Assembly (NCBI GenBank): GCA_913058145.1
Contig: CAJXQM010000017.1
Coordinates: forward strand, 1 to 54,071
From: an uncultured Colwellia sp.
Lineage (GTDB): Bacteria; Pseudomonadota; Gammaproteobacteria; Enterobacterales; Alteromonadaceae
Direction of reading: 5' to 3'
DNA: 54,071 nt
Translations under genes and position numbers: made by a program
Notes under the pieces: model-generated
What the model saw: only the letters and a program-made list of their open reading frames with translations
What the model was told of the DNA's origin: nothing
Database searches by the model: none
Part shown: in pieces, positions 19,895 through 30,009 of the stretch
Position numbering within the stretch: position 1 is the stretch's first letter
Layout: every line of letters begins with the position of its first letter

Positions 19895-19990
19895 AATAGT
19901 TGTTAATATAAGTTAATTTAAATTAATATCATCATTATACGTAAAAATGAATAAAGTTGATATTTTAAAAGCCGAAGTAGATAAAAAACT

Positions 19991-21370
19991 ATGAGCGAAG
20001 CAAAAAAATTTAGTGATCCATTAATCGAACAACTTGACCAAGTAAAAGCAAGAGTTGCGCAAGTACTCGAATTAGCTAAATCATTAGGGGCCGATGGCGC
20101 CGAAGTAGCAATGAGTCGCCAACAAGGTTTAAGTGTGGGTACGCGTCTTGGTGAAGTAGAGAATGTTGAATTTACCAACGATGGCGCTTTAGGTATTACT
20201 GTTTATCAGCAAGGACGAAAAGGCAGTGCATCAACTGCTGATTTATCAGAAAAAGCACTAGTTCAAGCGGTCGAAGCGGCAGTTAATATTGCCAAGTACA
20301 CTTCAGTTGATGATTGCTCAGGTCTAGCAGATAAAGCGTTGTTAGCGATGCAGCCAATTAATTTAGATTTATATCACCCTAAAGAGCTGAGCACTGAGCA
20401 GGCGATAGACATTGCAAAAGAATGTGAACAAAGCGCATTAGACAGTGATAGCCGTATCACTAATTCTGATGGGGCTAGCTTAGATTGTTTTTCAGGGTTT
20501 AAGGTTTATGGTAACAGTAATGGACAGCTCGTGGGTTACCCAAGCTCTCGCCATAGTTTAAGTTGTATGGTGATTGCGGGAAGTGATGATGAAATGCAGC
20601 GCGATTACGCCTACGATGTTAATCGTGATTTTACGTTGCTAAATAGTGGTATTAGCATAGGAAAAAAAGCAGCTAGAGAAGCTATATCACGTTTAAATCC
20701 ACAAAAAATTGCTACACAAAAAGTACCTGTACTGTTTCGCGCTGATATTGCTAATACTCTTTGGGGGCATTTTATTGCTGCGATTAGTGGTGGTAACTTA
20801 TATCGTAAATCATCTTTTTTACTTGATGCGATAGGGAAAGAAGTATTTCCTGATTTTTTGACTATTCAAGAACGCCCACATATCAAAAAAGCGTTAGCAA
20901 GTAGTGCTTTTGACAGTGAAGGGGTGCTCACTCAAGATAGAGATATTATCATTGATGGTGTTTTACAAACTTATTTATTAACAAGTTATTCAGCACGTAA
21001 GTTAGGACTTACTTCAACAGCTCACGCTGGTGGTATTCACAACTGGCTAGTTAAGGATGAAAACTCCCATGCTAAAGGTGATGTGAATGCTGACTTTGAT
21101 ACCATGCTAAAAACTTTAGGTACAGGGCTATTAGTCACCGAACTAATGGGTCAAGGTGTTAATGTTGTCAATGGTGATTACTCTCGTGGAGCAGCAGGAT
21201 TTTGGGTGGAAAATGGTGAGTTGGCTTATCCTGTAAGTGAAATTACTATTGCAGGAAACTTAACGCAAATGTTTAAAGGTATTATTGCAGTGGGCTCGGA
21301 TATTGATAAACACGGTAGCATTAGAACGGGTTCGATATTGATTGATGAAATGCAAGTAGCAGGGCATTAG
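19991..21370 (+). CDS. pmbA: Metalloprotease subunit PmbA (TldE)
   Basis: This 459-residue protein is the non-catalytic partner of TldD in the TldD/E peptidase. It is homologous to TldD but lacks the HExxxH metal motif. Family segments include GADGAEVAMSRQQGLSVGTRLGEVE near the N-terminus, the VPVLFRADIANTLWGHF region, and LTSTAHAGGIHNWLV with the GDYSRGAAGFWVENGE block near the end. Length is standard. It is transcribed divergently from yjgA across a 96 bp gap. Confidence 0.96.
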   Translation: MSEAKKFSDPLIEQLDQVKARVAQVLELAKSLGADGAEVAMSRQQGLSVGTRLGEVENVEFTNDGALGITVYQQGRKGSASTADLSEKALVQAVEAAVNIAKYTSVDDCSGLADKALLAMQPINLDLYHPKELSTEQAIDIAKECEQSALDSDSRITNSDGASLDCFSGFKVYGNSNGQLVGYPSSRHSLSCMVIAGSDDEMQRDYAYDVNRDFTLLNSGISIGKKAAREAISRLNPQKIATQKVPVLFRADIANTLWGHFIAAISGGNLYRKSSFLLDAIGKEVFPDFLTIQERPHIKKALASSAFDSEGVLTQDRDIIIDGVLQTYLLTSYSARKLGLTSTAHAGGIHNWLVKDENSHAKGDVNADFDTMLKTLGTGLLVTELMGQGVNVVNGDYSRGAAGFWVENGELAYPVSEITIAGNLTQMFKGIIAVGSDIDKHGSIRTGSILIDEMQVAGH

Positions 21371-21458
21371 AGTCGTCTTTTGGAATGATTAGTGATGAGT
21401 TTTAAGTTGTTTTACTTTGTTTTAAATTCGCTACTGATTACTCATAACAAGCGATTCT

Positions 21459-22817
21459 TTAAGTTAATAAAAGTGTCGCAGTACCTAAAAAGGCAAAAAT
21501 TCCTACAACATCAGTAACGGTAGTGATGATAACACTACCGGCTAAGGCAGGGTCGATATTAAGGCGTTTTAGCATTAACGGTATAGATACGCCGGCTAAG
21601 CCTGCCGCAGTCATATTCATGAGCATGGCAATAGCTATTACGCCGCCTAACATTAAATCTTGCTTCCAAATGGAAACAAACGTAGCTATTAATAGTGCCC
21701 AAATGACGCCATTAAGAAAACCAATAGCGGCCTCTTTATGGAGTAATGCTCTCGCATTACTGTCGCCAACATGACCTAGTGCCATACCACGGATAACAAG
21801 CGTTAACGTTTGATTGCCAGCAACGCCGCCCATACTTGGTACCAGTGAGTTTAAAACGGCTAAGATGGCTAACTGTTGAAAAATACCTTCAAACATACTG
21901 GTAACCGCTACAGCTAATAAAGCGGTGATTAGATTTACACCGAGCCACAAAGAGCGTTGTTTAGTACTTTGTATTACCGGAGCAAAGGTATCGGCTTCAT
22001 CATCTAAACCAGCCATACTCATCATGGAATGCTCAGCATTTTCACGAATAATATCAATAACATCATCTATGGTTATACGGCCAAGTAAATGTCCATTTTG
22101 ATCGACTATAGGAGCTGAGAACCAATCATGGCGTTCAAATAATTGTGCCACTTCTTGCTCATCTATATCTGCTTGTATTGCTTCTACTTCTGCATTAATA
22201 AGCGTTGAAATGATGATGTTTGGTTGAGCAGTAATGATGGCCGCTAGCGATACTGCACCAATAAAAAGATTGTTTCTGTCTACAACATAAAAGGAGTCGG
22301 TTGCTTCGGGTAATTGTCCTTTTAAACGTAAGTAACGTAATACCACATCAACACTGACTTCGGGGCGTATAGTAATAGTATCAGTATTCATGATACCGCC
22401 AGCGGTATCCTCTTCATAAGACAACGCCGTTTCTACTCGACTTCTATCCTGAGAGTCCATTGAGTTGAGAACTTTGCGGTAAGCATCATCTGGTAGAGTA
22501 CGTAATACTTCGGCAATATCATCGACATCCATACCTTCAGCAACGGCTGCCAGTTTTTCTGGTCGCATACTTTGTAGAATGCCTTTACGGACTTCTTCAT
22601 TTAGTTCTTCTAGCACTTCACCGTGATGTTCTATATCAATGAGTTGCCATAAAACAGGACGACTTCTAGCCGTTGAAGATTCAAGAATCAAGGCTAAATC
22701 ATAAGCTGACATACCTTGTAATAATTTACGCACATAAACAAACATACCACTATCAAGTGCTTTATTGACTTGATGTAATGTTTGGTGAATGTTTTCTTGT
22801 TCTAAAGTTTCAGACAT
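21459..22817 (-). CDS. mgtE: Magnesium transporter MgtE
   Basis: This 452-residue inner-membrane Mg2+ channel has the standard layout. An N-terminal superhelical domain (about 1-135, with VAEGMDVDDIAEVLRTLPDD) is followed by two CBS domains (about 140-265, including EEDTAGGIMNTDTI and GRITIDDVIDII). A membrane domain of five helices (about 290-450) carries the SMGGVAGNQTLTLVIRGMALG pore region. The cytosolic domain senses Mg2+ and closes the pore. It lies about 90 bp downstream of npr on the same strand and may be read through from it. I see no Mg2+ riboswitch in that gap. Confidence 0.96.
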   Translation of the reverse strand: MSETLEQENIHQTLHQVNKALDSGMFVYVRKLLQGMSAYDLALILESSTARSRPVLWQLIDIEHHGEVLEELNEEVRKGILQSMRPEKLAAVAEGMDVDDIAEVLRTLPDDAYRKVLNSMDSQDRSRVETALSYEEDTAGGIMNTDTITIRPEVSVDVVLRYLRLKGQLPEATDSFYVVDRNNLFIGAVSLAAIITAQPNIIISTLINAEVEAIQADIDEQEVAQLFERHDWFSAPIVDQNGHLLGRITIDDVIDIIRENAEHSMMSMAGLDDEADTFAPVIQSTKQRSLWLGVNLITALLAVAVTSMFEGIFQQLAILAVLNSLVPSMGGVAGNQTLTLVIRGMALGHVGDSNARALLHKEAAIGFLNGVIWALLIATFVSIWKQDLMLGGVIAIAMLMNMTAAGLAGVSIPLMLKRLNIDPALAGSVIITTVTDVVGIFAFLGTATLLLT

Positions 22818-22905
22818 AAATATTAGGTATATTTGCTTGGTTTACATGATAATTGATTTGCTTACATTAACTTAAGGTTAAGTCTATCGTAACTTAGTGC
22901 TTCTT

Positions 22906-23217
22906 TCAGCTTTTTTTGTATTCTTCTTCATCAAATTTATCAGAAATTAACTGGCTAATTGCTTGTAATGCTTGTGGTGCATCTACCCCTTGCGCTGTGA
23001 CTTTTACCGTCTTTCCTTGTCCACCAGCTAATAGCATTATAGCCATTATACTGCTGGCATCTGCTTCTTTTTCTTCTAATTCTAGATTGATAGTAGCGGT
23101 AAATTGCTGGCAAAGCTGTGCGAGTTTACTTGCAGCACGTGCATGTAGTCCTAACTTATTAACAATGGTTAGTTCTTTAGTAACGATAATATTGTCATCG
23201 TTTTTTACTTTACTCAT
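22906..23217 (-). CDS. npr: Nitrogen-PTS phosphocarrier NPr
   Basis: NPr is an HPr paralogue that passes phosphate from EI-Ntr to EIIA-Ntr. The protein has 103 residues. The phosphorylated histidine is H25 in NKLGLHARAASKLAQ, and the HPr regulatory segment ASSIMAIMLLAGGQGKTVKV is present. The start overlaps the rapZ stop by 4 bp (ATGA). The rapZ-npr pair with ptsN just upstream is the conserved nitrogen-PTS arrangement, also called ptsO for this gene. The N-terminus is about 12 residues longer than E. coli NPr. Confidence 0.94.
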   Translation of the reverse strand: MSKVKNDDNIIVTKELTIVNKLGLHARAASKLAQLCQQFTATINLELEEKEADASSIMAIMLLAGGQGKTVKVTAQGVDAPQALQAISQLISDKFDEEEYKKS

Positions 23218-24080
23218 GGTGTTGGTAACTGTTTTATTTTTTTTATATCTCGATGATGTGTTTGTACGTCTTTTTGCTCTTTACTAAAGTTATTTGCTAA
23301 CAGTTCGGCGATATAAACTGATCTATGTTTACCACCGGTGCAACCAATAGCAATGGTGACATAACTACGATTATTACGCTCTAAATGTGGTACCCAAGTC
23401 ATCATAAAGCTATTGATTTGCCAAATAAATTTGGTCACTATTGGTTGGCGAGCAAGAAAGTCTTTTACCGGTTCTTCTAAGCCAGTATAGTGTTTGAGTT
23501 CTTTTTCCCAAAAAGGATTGGGTAAAAATCGCGCATCAAAAACATAATCAGCATCGGTAGGTATGCCATGTTTGAAGCCAAAAGATTCGAACACTAATAC
23601 CATGGAACCTGTTTTTTTCCCTAAAATACGCTCTCTAACTAAATCTGCTAATTGATGTGGGCTTAATTGGCTGGTATTAATGTATAAATCAGCATTAATT
23701 GAAATCGGTACTAATAATTCTTTTTCTAAGGCAATTGCTTGATCAAGTGGGATATTTTTTTTAATTAAAGGATGTAAACGACGAGTTTCACTAAATCGAC
23801 GAATAAGGTCGTTATCATCGGCATCTAAATAAAGTGTAGTAACATCTACGGCACTAGGAAGATATTCAATAATTTCAGGTATGTCTTTGGGATCTTTGGG
23901 TAAGTTACGTACATCTAGACTTACAGCAACATTTTCATAATCATTAATAACGGTGTGCGTTAATGCAGGTAATAAATTAATGGGTATGTTATCTACGCAG
24001 TAATAGCCTAAATCTTCTAACACTCTTAATGCGACTGATTTACCTGAGCCAGAGCGACCACTAACAATAATAAGTTTCAT
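23214..24080 (-). CDS. rapZ: RNase adapter protein RapZ
   Basis: In E. coli RapZ binds GlmY/GlmZ small RNAs and presents GlmZ to RNase E, tuning glucosamine-6-phosphate synthesis. The P-loop GRSGSGKS is close to the N-terminus. The C-terminal RNA-binding region contains CTGGKHRSVYIAELL. I chose the ATG at 24080, with GGAAG 10 bp upstream and MKLIIVSGRSGSGKS as product. An in-frame GTG at 24101 would add seven residues but lacks a ribosome site. The protein then has 288 residues, close to E. coli's 284. No glmY or glmZ lies in this window. Confidence 0.95.
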   Translation of the reverse strand: MKLIIVSGRSGSGKSVALRVLEDLGYYCVDNIPINLLPALTHTVINDYENVAVSLDVRNLPKDPKDIPEIIEYLPSAVDVTTLYLDADDNDLIRRFSETRRLHPLIKKNIPLDQAIALEKELLVPISINADLYINTSQLSPHQLADLVRERILGKKTGSMVLVFESFGFKHGIPTDADYVFDARFLPNPFWEKELKHYTGLEEPVKDFLARQPIVTKFIWQINSFMMTWVPHLERNNRSYVTIAIGCTGGKHRSVYIAELLANNFSKEQKDVQTHHRDIKKIKQLPTP

Positions 24081-24157
24081 ACGTTTAAGCTTCCGAGTCA
24101 CGAGTTAATAGTATCAAGCGATATTATATTATCGTCTCGTTACTGTTTATTTGTAAT

Positions 24158-24610
24158 TTACTGGCCTTGTTGAATAAGATTAAATAACTGCAGGTTATTG
24201 GTACATTTACGTACTTGTTTTGCTGTTTTTCGATCACTAAATAATTGCGCAATATTTTGTAAGGTATTTAGGTGTTCTTGAGTACTATTTTGAGGAACAA
24301 ATAAACAAATAAATATATCAACTGCTTGGTTGTCAATAGCGTCAAAATCAATGGCTTTTTCAGTTGTTAATAATACAGCCATCGCTTTATCGGTATTATT
24401 TAATCTACCATGTGGGATTGCGATACCATTTCCTATGCCAGTACTCCCCATTTTCTCTCTATTAAGAATGCTCTCTAATAAATCACTTGCATTACAACTG
24501 CCCATTTTTTCGGCAGCCAGTAGGCAAATTTGTTCAAGAATACGTTTTTTACTGCTAGTAGGAACGGCACATTTAGTGCAGTCCAGTGTTAATATATCTT
24601 GTAGTCTCAT
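24158..24610 (-). CDS. ptsN: Nitrogen-PTS EIIA component PtsN
   Basis: PtsN (EIIA-Ntr) receives phosphate from NPr. By its phosphorylation state it regulates potassium transport, sigma-54-related functions and amino sugar metabolism. The active histidine is H67 in GNGIAIPHGRL, and FICLFVPQNSTQEHLNTLQNIA is the family's conserved middle block. It has 150 residues, slightly shorter than E. coli (163). It sits 14 bp after hpf and about 80 bp before rapZ, in the usual rpoN-hpf-ptsN-rapZ-npr order. Confidence 0.96.
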   Translation of the reverse strand: MRLQDILTLDCTKCAVPTSSKKRILEQICLLAAEKMGSCNASDLLESILNREKMGSTGIGNGIAIPHGRLNNTDKAMAVLLTTEKAIDFDAIDNQAVDIFICLFVPQNSTQEHLNTLQNIAQLFSDRKTAKQVRKCTNNLQLFNLIQQGQ

Positions 24611-24624
24611 AATTTTTTATAGTA

Positions 24625-24912
24625 TTAATGTTGCGAAATTTTGCCTTTGTATTTGAGTACCTGACGATCTAATTTATCAACTAAGGTATCAATAGAAGCG
24701 TACATATCAGTATTTGTTGAAGAGGCAAAAACCTCTGTACCATTCATATGAACAGTAGCTTCAGCTTTTTGGTTCAATTTTTCTACGGTTAAGACGACGT
24801 GCACATTATTAATATGATCAAAATGTCGTTCTAATTTGGCAAATTTAGTATCAACATATTCACGTAATGATGAGGTAATGTCTACATGGTGTCCGGTAAG
24901 ATTAATTTGCAT
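24625..24912 (-). CDS. hpf: Ribosome hibernation promoting factor HPF (short form)
   Basis: HPF binds the 30S decoding region and promotes 100S dimers in stationary phase. Starting at the ATG at 24912 gives MQINLTGHHVDIT and 95 residues, the same length as E. coli HPF. It also gives a 7 bp spacing from AAGGAG. The ATG six bases upstream would be only about 1 bp from that site. The basic helix and the ATVHMNGTEVFASS and DMYASIDTLVDKLDRQV segments are typical. It lies between rpoN and ptsN and is probably cotranscribed with them. Confidence 0.95.
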   Translation of the reverse strand: MQINLTGHHVDITSSLREYVDTKFAKLERHFDHINNVHVVLTVEKLNQKAEATVHMNGTEVFASSTNTDMYASIDTLVDKLDRQVLKYKGKISQH

Positions 24913-24950
24913 ATGCATGCTCCTTATAGGGTAAGTACAGATATTAAGCT

Positions 24951-26465
24951 TTAGAGTAAACTCTTACGTTGATTAGACGGTGGAATAGACAAAGATTCAC
25001 GATATTTGGCTATTGTACGTCTGGCAACGTTAATTCCCTGCTCGGTCAATATTGTGGCCATTTTACTATCACTTAGCGGTTTAGCAGGTATTTCCGCTAA
25101 AATGAGTTTTTTAATGAGTGATCGAATCGCAGTGGATGAACATTCGCCACCATTTTCAGTACTAACATGACTTGAAAAAAAATATTTTAATTCAAAGATA
25201 CCTCTTGGCGTATGCATATACTTATTAGTGGTTACTCGCGATATGGTTGATTCGTGCATATCTACCGCTTCAGCAATATCATTTAATATCATAGGGCGCA
25301 TTGCCTCTGCACCATGCTCTAAAAAACCTTGTTGGCGTTGTACTATACAATTTGATACTTTTAGTAAAGTATCATTACGTGACTCTAAACTTTTTATAAA
25401 CCACTTAGCTTCTTGCAAGTTTGTCCGAATAAATTGCCCATCACCACTAGATGATTTTGTCGTTTTTATCATTGCGGCGTATTGTTGATTGATCGATAGC
25501 TTGGGTGCTGTGTTTGAGTTTAATTCTACAATCCAACGGCCATTTTTCTTCTCAACAGTCACATCAGGAATGACATATTGATCGTTGCTCTTAATTACTG
25601 TATCACCTGGGCGAGGGTTTAAGCTTTGAATTAGACGCATTACTTCGCGTAATTGATCTTCTTTAAGACGTGTTTTTCGCATAAGTTGGCGGTAATCACG
25701 ATTACCCAGTAAATCAATATATTGGGTAATTATTAATTTACTTTCTTTTAAAAAAGGGGTGTCAGAGTCAAATTGATTTAACTGTATCAACAAGCAATCA
25801 GAAATAGACGGAGCGGCAACACCTATAGGATCAAAAACATTTATACGTTTTAATACCGCTTCTACTTCATCTAGTTCAAGATCTTTAATACCGACACTTT
25901 CTAAAATATCTTCAGATGAAACGGTTAGGTAACCCGCATCATCCACAGCTTCAATGATGGCAATAGCAACGGCTCTATCTGTGTCAGAAAAGGGCGTTAA
26001 TTGCATTTGCCAAAGTAAGTGATCTTGTATTGAATCAGTGGTTTCACCTTGGTAGGTGTAATCTTCAGCGGGGCTAATGACAGCGCCCGTGTTAGATACA
26101 CCTGCGCTATAGCTGTCTTCCCAAGTGGTGTCGATGTTTAATTCTTCAGGAATATCATTATTTTCCATTGCTTCAGTGGTGCTTATTTCATCAATGGTCG
26201 CAGCAGCATCTTCTGTGCCATCAGTCACTTCTTTTGGGATATCGGTTAAGGTTGTTGAAAAAGCTTGCTCTAGGTTATCTTCAGCATGACTATTTGAATC
26301 AATTGTTTGTTCTTCATTAACGTCGAGTAAAGGGTTGCTTTCAAGGATTTCTTGAATTTCTTGCTGAAGCTCTAACGTTGATAACTGCAATAGCTTTATC
26401 GCTTGTTGCAGTTGTGGTGTCATCGTTAGTTGTTGTCCTATATGGAGTTGCAGAGTTGGTCGCAT
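24951..26465 (-). CDS. rpoN: RNA polymerase sigma-54 factor RpoN
   Basis: This 504-residue sigma factor has all regions. The glutamine-rich activator-interacting N-terminus is [23 protein letters not shown]. An acidic region II spans about 55-130. The core-binding domain follows. The C-terminal DNA-binding part has an HTH ([30 protein letters not shown]) and the RpoN box [10 protein letters not shown] near residue 490. The usual valine of the box is isoleucine, a mild change. The gene lies between lptB and hpf, as in E. coli. Confidence 0.97.
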   Translation of the reverse strand: MRPTLQLHIGQQLTMTPQLQQAIKLLQLSTLELQQEIQEILESNPLLDVNEEQTIDSNSHAEDNLEQAFSTTLTDIPKEVTDGTEDAAATIDEISTTEAMENNDIPEELNIDTTWEDSYSAGVSNTGAVISPAEDYTYQGETTDSIQDHLLWQMQLTPFSDTDRAVAIAIIEAVDDAGYLTVSSEDILESVGIKDLELDEVEAVLKRINVFDPIGVAAPSISDCLLIQLNQFDSDTPFLKESKLIITQYIDLLGNRDYRQLMRKTRLKEDQLREVMRLIQSLNPRPGDTVIKSNDQYVIPDVTVEKKNGRWIVELNSNTAPKLSINQQYAAMIKTTKSSSGDGQFIRTNLQEAKWFIKSLESRNDTLLKVSNCIVQRQQGFLEHGAEAMRPMILNDIAEAVDMHESTISRVTTNKYMHTPRGIFELKYFFSSHVSTENGGECSSTAIRSLIKKLILAEIPAKPLSDSKMATILTEQGINVARRTIAKYRESLSIPPSNQRKSLL

Positions 26466-26536
26466 CTACCTTCGTACATCCTATTTATTTATTTGATTAA
26501 GTTAATCATAGCTTAAGTTACCTGTGTATGTGTTAA

Positions 26537-27319
26537 CTATAGCGTGAACTGTTCACCGAGGTATACATCTCTCACCTTCTGATTAGCAAGAATTTCATCC
26601 GAATTTCCTTCAGCGATGATTTCGCCACGGCTCACTATATAAGCGTGCTCACAAACATCAAGCGTTTCACGAACGTTATGATCGGTTATAAGTATGCCAA
26701 TACCACGCTCTTTGAGGTGAATGATTATTTTTTTGATATCACCAACTGAGATAGGATCAACACCAGCAAAGGGTTCATCAAGCAATATAAATTGTGGCTC
26801 TGCCGCAAGTGCTCGAGCAATTTCTACTCGGCGTCTTTCACCGCCAGACAAACTCATACCTAAGTTGTCTTTGATGTGATTGATATTAAACTCTTCTAAG
26901 AGGTGTTCTAACTTCTCTTGTCTTTCTTGTTCATTAAGGCTTTTTCGTGTTTGTAAAATAGCCATAATATTGTCTGTAACGGTAAGTTTTCTAAATATTG
27001 AAGCTTCTTGTGGTAAATAGCCGATACCTTGACGCGCTCGTTCGTGCATAGGAGCAAGTGTTACATCTTCGTTATTAAGAAATATTTTTCCATCATCATT
27101 GGGTACTAGCCCGACAATCATATAAAAAGAAGTCGTTTTACCTGCACCATTTGGACCTAACAAACCAACGATTTGACCGGCACTAACGGATAAACTGACA
27201 TTTATAACCACTTGTTTACTTTTGTAAGATTTTGATAAACCTTGCGCAATTAACGTTGATTTAGGTAAATTATCATTATCAATGATCGTATGATCCACAT
27301 TATTTGTTATCACTGTCAT
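26537..27319 (-). CDS. lptB: LPS export ABC transporter ATP-binding protein LptB
   Basis: LptB is the ATPase that powers LptFG extraction of LPS from the inner membrane. Walker A is GPNGAGKTT, the ABC signature is [16 protein letters not shown] and Walker B is [13 protein letters not shown]. At 260 residues it has an N-terminal extension of about 20 polar residues relative to E. coli LptB (241). No ATG or GTG codon is visible that would start it nearer the usual point. The start overlaps the lptA stop (ATGA). lptF and lptG are not in the window, as is normal. Confidence 0.97.
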   Translation of the reverse strand: MTVITNNVDHTIIDNDNLPKSTLIAQGLSKSYKSKQVVINVSLSVSAGQIVGLLGPNGAGKTTSFYMIVGLVPNDDGKIFLNNEDVTLAPMHERARQGIGYLPQEASIFRKLTVTDNIMAILQTRKSLNEQERQEKLEHLLEEFNINHIKDNLGMSLSGGERRRVEIARALAAEPQFILLDEPFAGVDPISVGDIKKIIIHLKERGIGILITDHNVRETLDVCEHAYIVSRGEIIAEGNSDEILANQKVRDVYLGEQFTL

Positions 27320-27858
27320 TCACTTTCTTTTTTTAGTTCAGAGCTATCTTGCTGGACGGGTTGTAAAATAGTAGTAACATGTTCATCCTTACTACTTTGT
27401 CCCTCTAATTTTTCGTTTAAGGTGTTGTAAGTGATAATATCACCACTCATCTTACTGCCGGCTTGTTTTACTTGAGCATTTCCTGAAACGGTAATAGTAT
27501 GCTGATCTGGCTGATATTGTATTTTATTGGCCTGTAAGCTAATTAAACTACCATCTTCTAACTGTTGTTTAAAAATAGCAGGTTTGCCCTTTGCAAGATA
27601 AATGTCAAAATTTTCGCCTGTTATGTCATTAATTTCACTATAAACTTGTACTATGTCAGCAACGATAGAAATTGAGCCTTGGCGAATGCTAACATCATCT
27701 AAATAACTGGCTATTTTGTTTTTTAAGTCAGCAGATTGACGTTTAGACTTAATGGTGATTTCTTGGTTAAGATCTTGTTTAGAGGCATTAGCAGGTGCTG
27801 CTAGGCCAAAAATTAGCGAAGTAAGCAATATACCAGTAGTGAATTTTTTTATTGTCAT
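27316..27858 (-). CDS. lptA: Periplasmic LPS bridge protein LptA
   Basis: LptA forms the periplasmic beta-jellyroll bridge that carries LPS from LptC to LptD. Starting at the ATG at 27858 gives a clean signal peptide ([20 protein letters not shown], cleavage after ANA-S) and places the start just after the lptC stop. An upstream in-frame ATG at 27903 would overlap lptC by 38 bp and add residues before the signal sequence. The OstA/LptA repeats ([39 protein letters not shown]) are clear. The C-terminal tail is charged. Confidence 0.93.
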   Translation of the reverse strand: MTIKKFTTGILLTSLIFGLAAPANASKQDLNQEITIKSKRQSADLKNKIASYLDDVSIRQGSISIVADIVQVYSEINDITGENFDIYLAKGKPAIFKQQLEDGSLISLQANKIQYQPDQHTITVSGNAQVKQAGSKMSGDIITYNTLNEKLEGQSSKDEHVTTILQPVQQDSSELKKESE

Positions 27859-27865
27859 TAAGGGA

Positions 27866-28468
27866 TTAGCTATTATTTTTTTTGTAATAAATGGTGCGTA
27901 CATGCTCAGTCAGTGTCATTTGTTTGGTGTTTAAGTCAATTATCAAGCCCGAGCCATACATTGTGAAGTCTTTCCCTTGCACCATCACTGTTTGATCTGA
28001 ACTGATAATATTAGTATTTAAATCTAATTCTAAATATTTACAATGTATTTCTTGTATTAAACTATTTTCATCGGTAGCAGTTAAGTGTACGCGATGATTC
28101 AAAATAACCCTATTGTTTTTATACAGTGTCGCTTCTTTTGCGCTAAGTTTCCATGGATAACTCTGTTTTCCAGCCAATGATTTTTTTGACTGGATGTTAT
28201 TTGTTGGGTATAAAATGTAATGTGGTAATTCAAAGTGGGTAAGTTCAAGTTTAGTGAAATGCTCCATACGATCAGCGACGATTGAGTGGGATAGTTGTCC
28301 TAATGTAGTATAAATATCACTTTTTAGTGCTTCGGCAATAAAATCGGGGGTTAATTCATTTGCAATACTTTCGCCAGGTGTCGTTTGCGCGTAACGCCAT
28401 TCAATAATGGCATACGCCATGCCTCCTAATAATAGCGTCAATAAAGCTAAAAAATTTAGCCTTGTCAT
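27866..28468 (-). CDS. lptC: LPS export protein LptC
   Basis: LptC is a bitopic inner-membrane protein that takes LPS from LptB2FG and hands it to LptA. The chosen ATG at 28468 overlaps the kdsC stop codon (ATGA) and has AAAGGCG 8 bp upstream. It gives an N-terminal membrane helix (RLNFLALLTLLLGGMAYAII) and 200 residues, near E. coli's 191. An in-frame ATG at 28507 would add 13 basic residues inside kdsC. Motifs are weak, as usual for LptC, but QGKDFTMYGSGLIIDLNTKQMTL and the position between kdsC and lptA settle the identity. Confidence 0.92.
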   Translation of the reverse strand: MTRLNFLALLTLLLGGMAYAIIEWRYAQTTPGESIANELTPDFIAEALKSDIYTTLGQLSHSIVADRMEHFTKLELTHFELPHYILYPTNNIQSKKSLAGKQSYPWKLSAKEATLYKNNRVILNHRVHLTATDENSLIQEIHCKYLELDLNTNIISSDQTVMVQGKDFTMYGSGLIIDLNTKQMTLTEHVRTIYYKKNNS

Positions 28469-29034
28469 ATACTCGCGCCTTTTGCGTCTTCCAGTGAATT
28501 TTGACATTGCATGATTAAATCACAAACTTCTCTGACTGCCCCAAACCCTCCTCGAGTAAAGGTAGTATAATCGGCTTTTGCTAGTACCATTGGATGTGCA
28601 TCCTGTACAGCAATGCCTAAACCTACTCGTATAATACAAGACATGTCGGGCATGTCATCACCAATGTAGGCTATTTCGTCGATATTAATAGTAAGCTCTT
28701 TAGCCAAAGAGAGCAAAGCGGGTAGCTTGTCTTCTTGTCCTTGAATTATATGTTCAATATTAAGATCTGTCATACGTTTGGCAACAATAGCTGAGCGTCG
28801 GCCGGTAATAATCGCTACAGCAACACCACTGCTGCCAAGTGCTTTTATGCCAAAGCCATCCTTGGTATGGAACGCTTTTAATTCTTCACCGTCATTACCT
28901 AAGTAGATTCTGCCATCGGAAAAAACACCATCTACATCGCAGACTAAAAGTCTTATTTTTTTCGCCTTAATTAGAATACTTTCGTTTACCATGCCGTATA
29001 AGGTATTCGGGTTTGTGTTCAGTACATTGTTCAT
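28465..29034 (-). CDS. kdsC: 3-deoxy-D-manno-octulosonate 8-phosphate phosphatase KdsC
   Basis: KdsC removes phosphate from Kdo-8-phosphate to make Kdo for the LPS inner core. It is a HAD enzyme without a cap domain: motif I is LLVCDVDGVFSDG, followed by AIITGRRSAIV and the acidic motif YIGDDMPDMSC. It has 189 residues, normal. Its start overlaps the kdsD stop by one base (TAATG), so it is coupled to the enzyme one step upstream in the pathway. Confidence 0.96.
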   Translation of the reverse strand: MNNVLNTNPNTLYGMVNESILIKAKKIRLLVCDVDGVFSDGRIYLGNDGEELKAFHTKDGFGIKALGSSGVAVAIITGRRSAIVAKRMTDLNIEHIIQGQEDKLPALLSLAKELTINIDEIAYIGDDMPDMSCIIRVGLGIAVQDAHPMVLAKADYTTFTRGGFGAVREVCDLIMQCQNSLEDAKGASI

Positions 29035-29999
29035 TAAAGTACACCTGAGCGAAGTAGATCATGCATATTCATTGCTCCAATGGGTTGTTGTTGTTCATTA
29101 ACAACAATTAAACCGTTAATTTTTTTATCCTCCATTATATGCAATGCTTGTGCTGCTAACATATTACGTTGTGCGACTGTTGGTGATATTGTCATTACAG
29201 AGGAGATAATGTCTTGATGAATATCTATTCTTTCATCTAAAATACGGCGTAAGTCACCATCGGTAAATAAGCCAACTAACTCTTTATTATCATTAACAAT
29301 AGCGGTCATACCTAAGCCTTTTAACGACATTTCTACTAGAGCCTCTTTGATTAATGCTCGTTCATTTACTACTGGTAAGCGTTCACCTTGATGCATTATA
29401 TCATTCAAGCATAATAATAATCGTTTGCCTAAGCTACCGCCGGGGTGCGATAAAGCAAAGTCGTCAGCGGTAAAGTCTCTAGCATTAAGTAGGGCAACAG
29501 CTAGTGCATCACCCATAACAAGAGAGGCTGTCGTACTTGAGGTAGGTGCTAACCCTAATGGACAAGCCTCAGTTGATACTTTAGTACAAACATGGGTGTC
29601 AGCTAATTTGGCTAAGGTAGAGGTCGTATTACCTGTCATAGAAATAAGTTTAGCGCCAATACGTTTGATGACGGGAATAATAGCTAAAACTTCACCAGTT
29701 TCACCAGAGTTAGAAATAGTTAGCACGACGTCATCTTTAGTGATCATCCCTAAATCACCGTGGCTCGCTTCGCCAGGGTGAACAAAAAATGCTGGGGTAC
29801 CCGTACTGGCTAATGTGGCCGCTATTTTACCGCCTATATGGCCAGATTTACCCATACCAATAACGATAACGCGGCCTTTACAGTTAAACATTAACTGACA
29901 GGCCTGTTCAAAACTGTCATCAATATATTGTAATAACTCTATAATAGCTTGTTGTTCAATGTTAATGACGTTTATGGCAAGTTGTTTAAAATCTTTCAT
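29034..29999 (-). CDS. kdsD: Arabinose-5-phosphate isomerase KdsD
   Basis: KdsD converts ribulose-5-phosphate to arabinose-5-phosphate, the first step of Kdo synthesis. It has an SIS domain (VIVIGMGKSGHIGGKIAATLASTGTP-type block, then HPGEASHGDLGMI) followed by two CBS domains. The ATG at 29999 gives MKDFKQLAINVINIEQQ, which aligns with family N-termini. A longer frame from a TTG at 30053 would overlap the antiporter gene by 44 bp and is less likely. The protein has 321 residues. It sits in the canonical yrbG-kdsD-kdsC-lptCAB order. Confidence 0.95.
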   Translation of the reverse strand: MKDFKQLAINVINIEQQAIIELLQYIDDSFEQACQLMFNCKGRVIVIGMGKSGHIGGKIAATLASTGTPAFFVHPGEASHGDLGMITKDDVVLTISNSGETGEVLAIIPVIKRIGAKLISMTGNTTSTLAKLADTHVCTKVSTEACPLGLAPTSSTTASLVMGDALAVALLNARDFTADDFALSHPGGSLGKRLLLCLNDIMHQGERLPVVNERALIKEALVEMSLKGLGMTAIVNDNKELVGLFTDGDLRRILDERIDIHQDIISSVMTISPTVAQRNMLAAQALHIMEDKKINGLIVVNEQQQPIGAMNMHDLLRSGVL

Positions 30000-30009
30000 A
30001 ATAGTTGGC

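Noticed and set aside
22818-22905. Magnesium riboswitch (M-box) before mgtE
   Set aside because: The gap to npr is only 88 bp and shows none of the conserved M-box structure; mgtE is probably read from the npr side.
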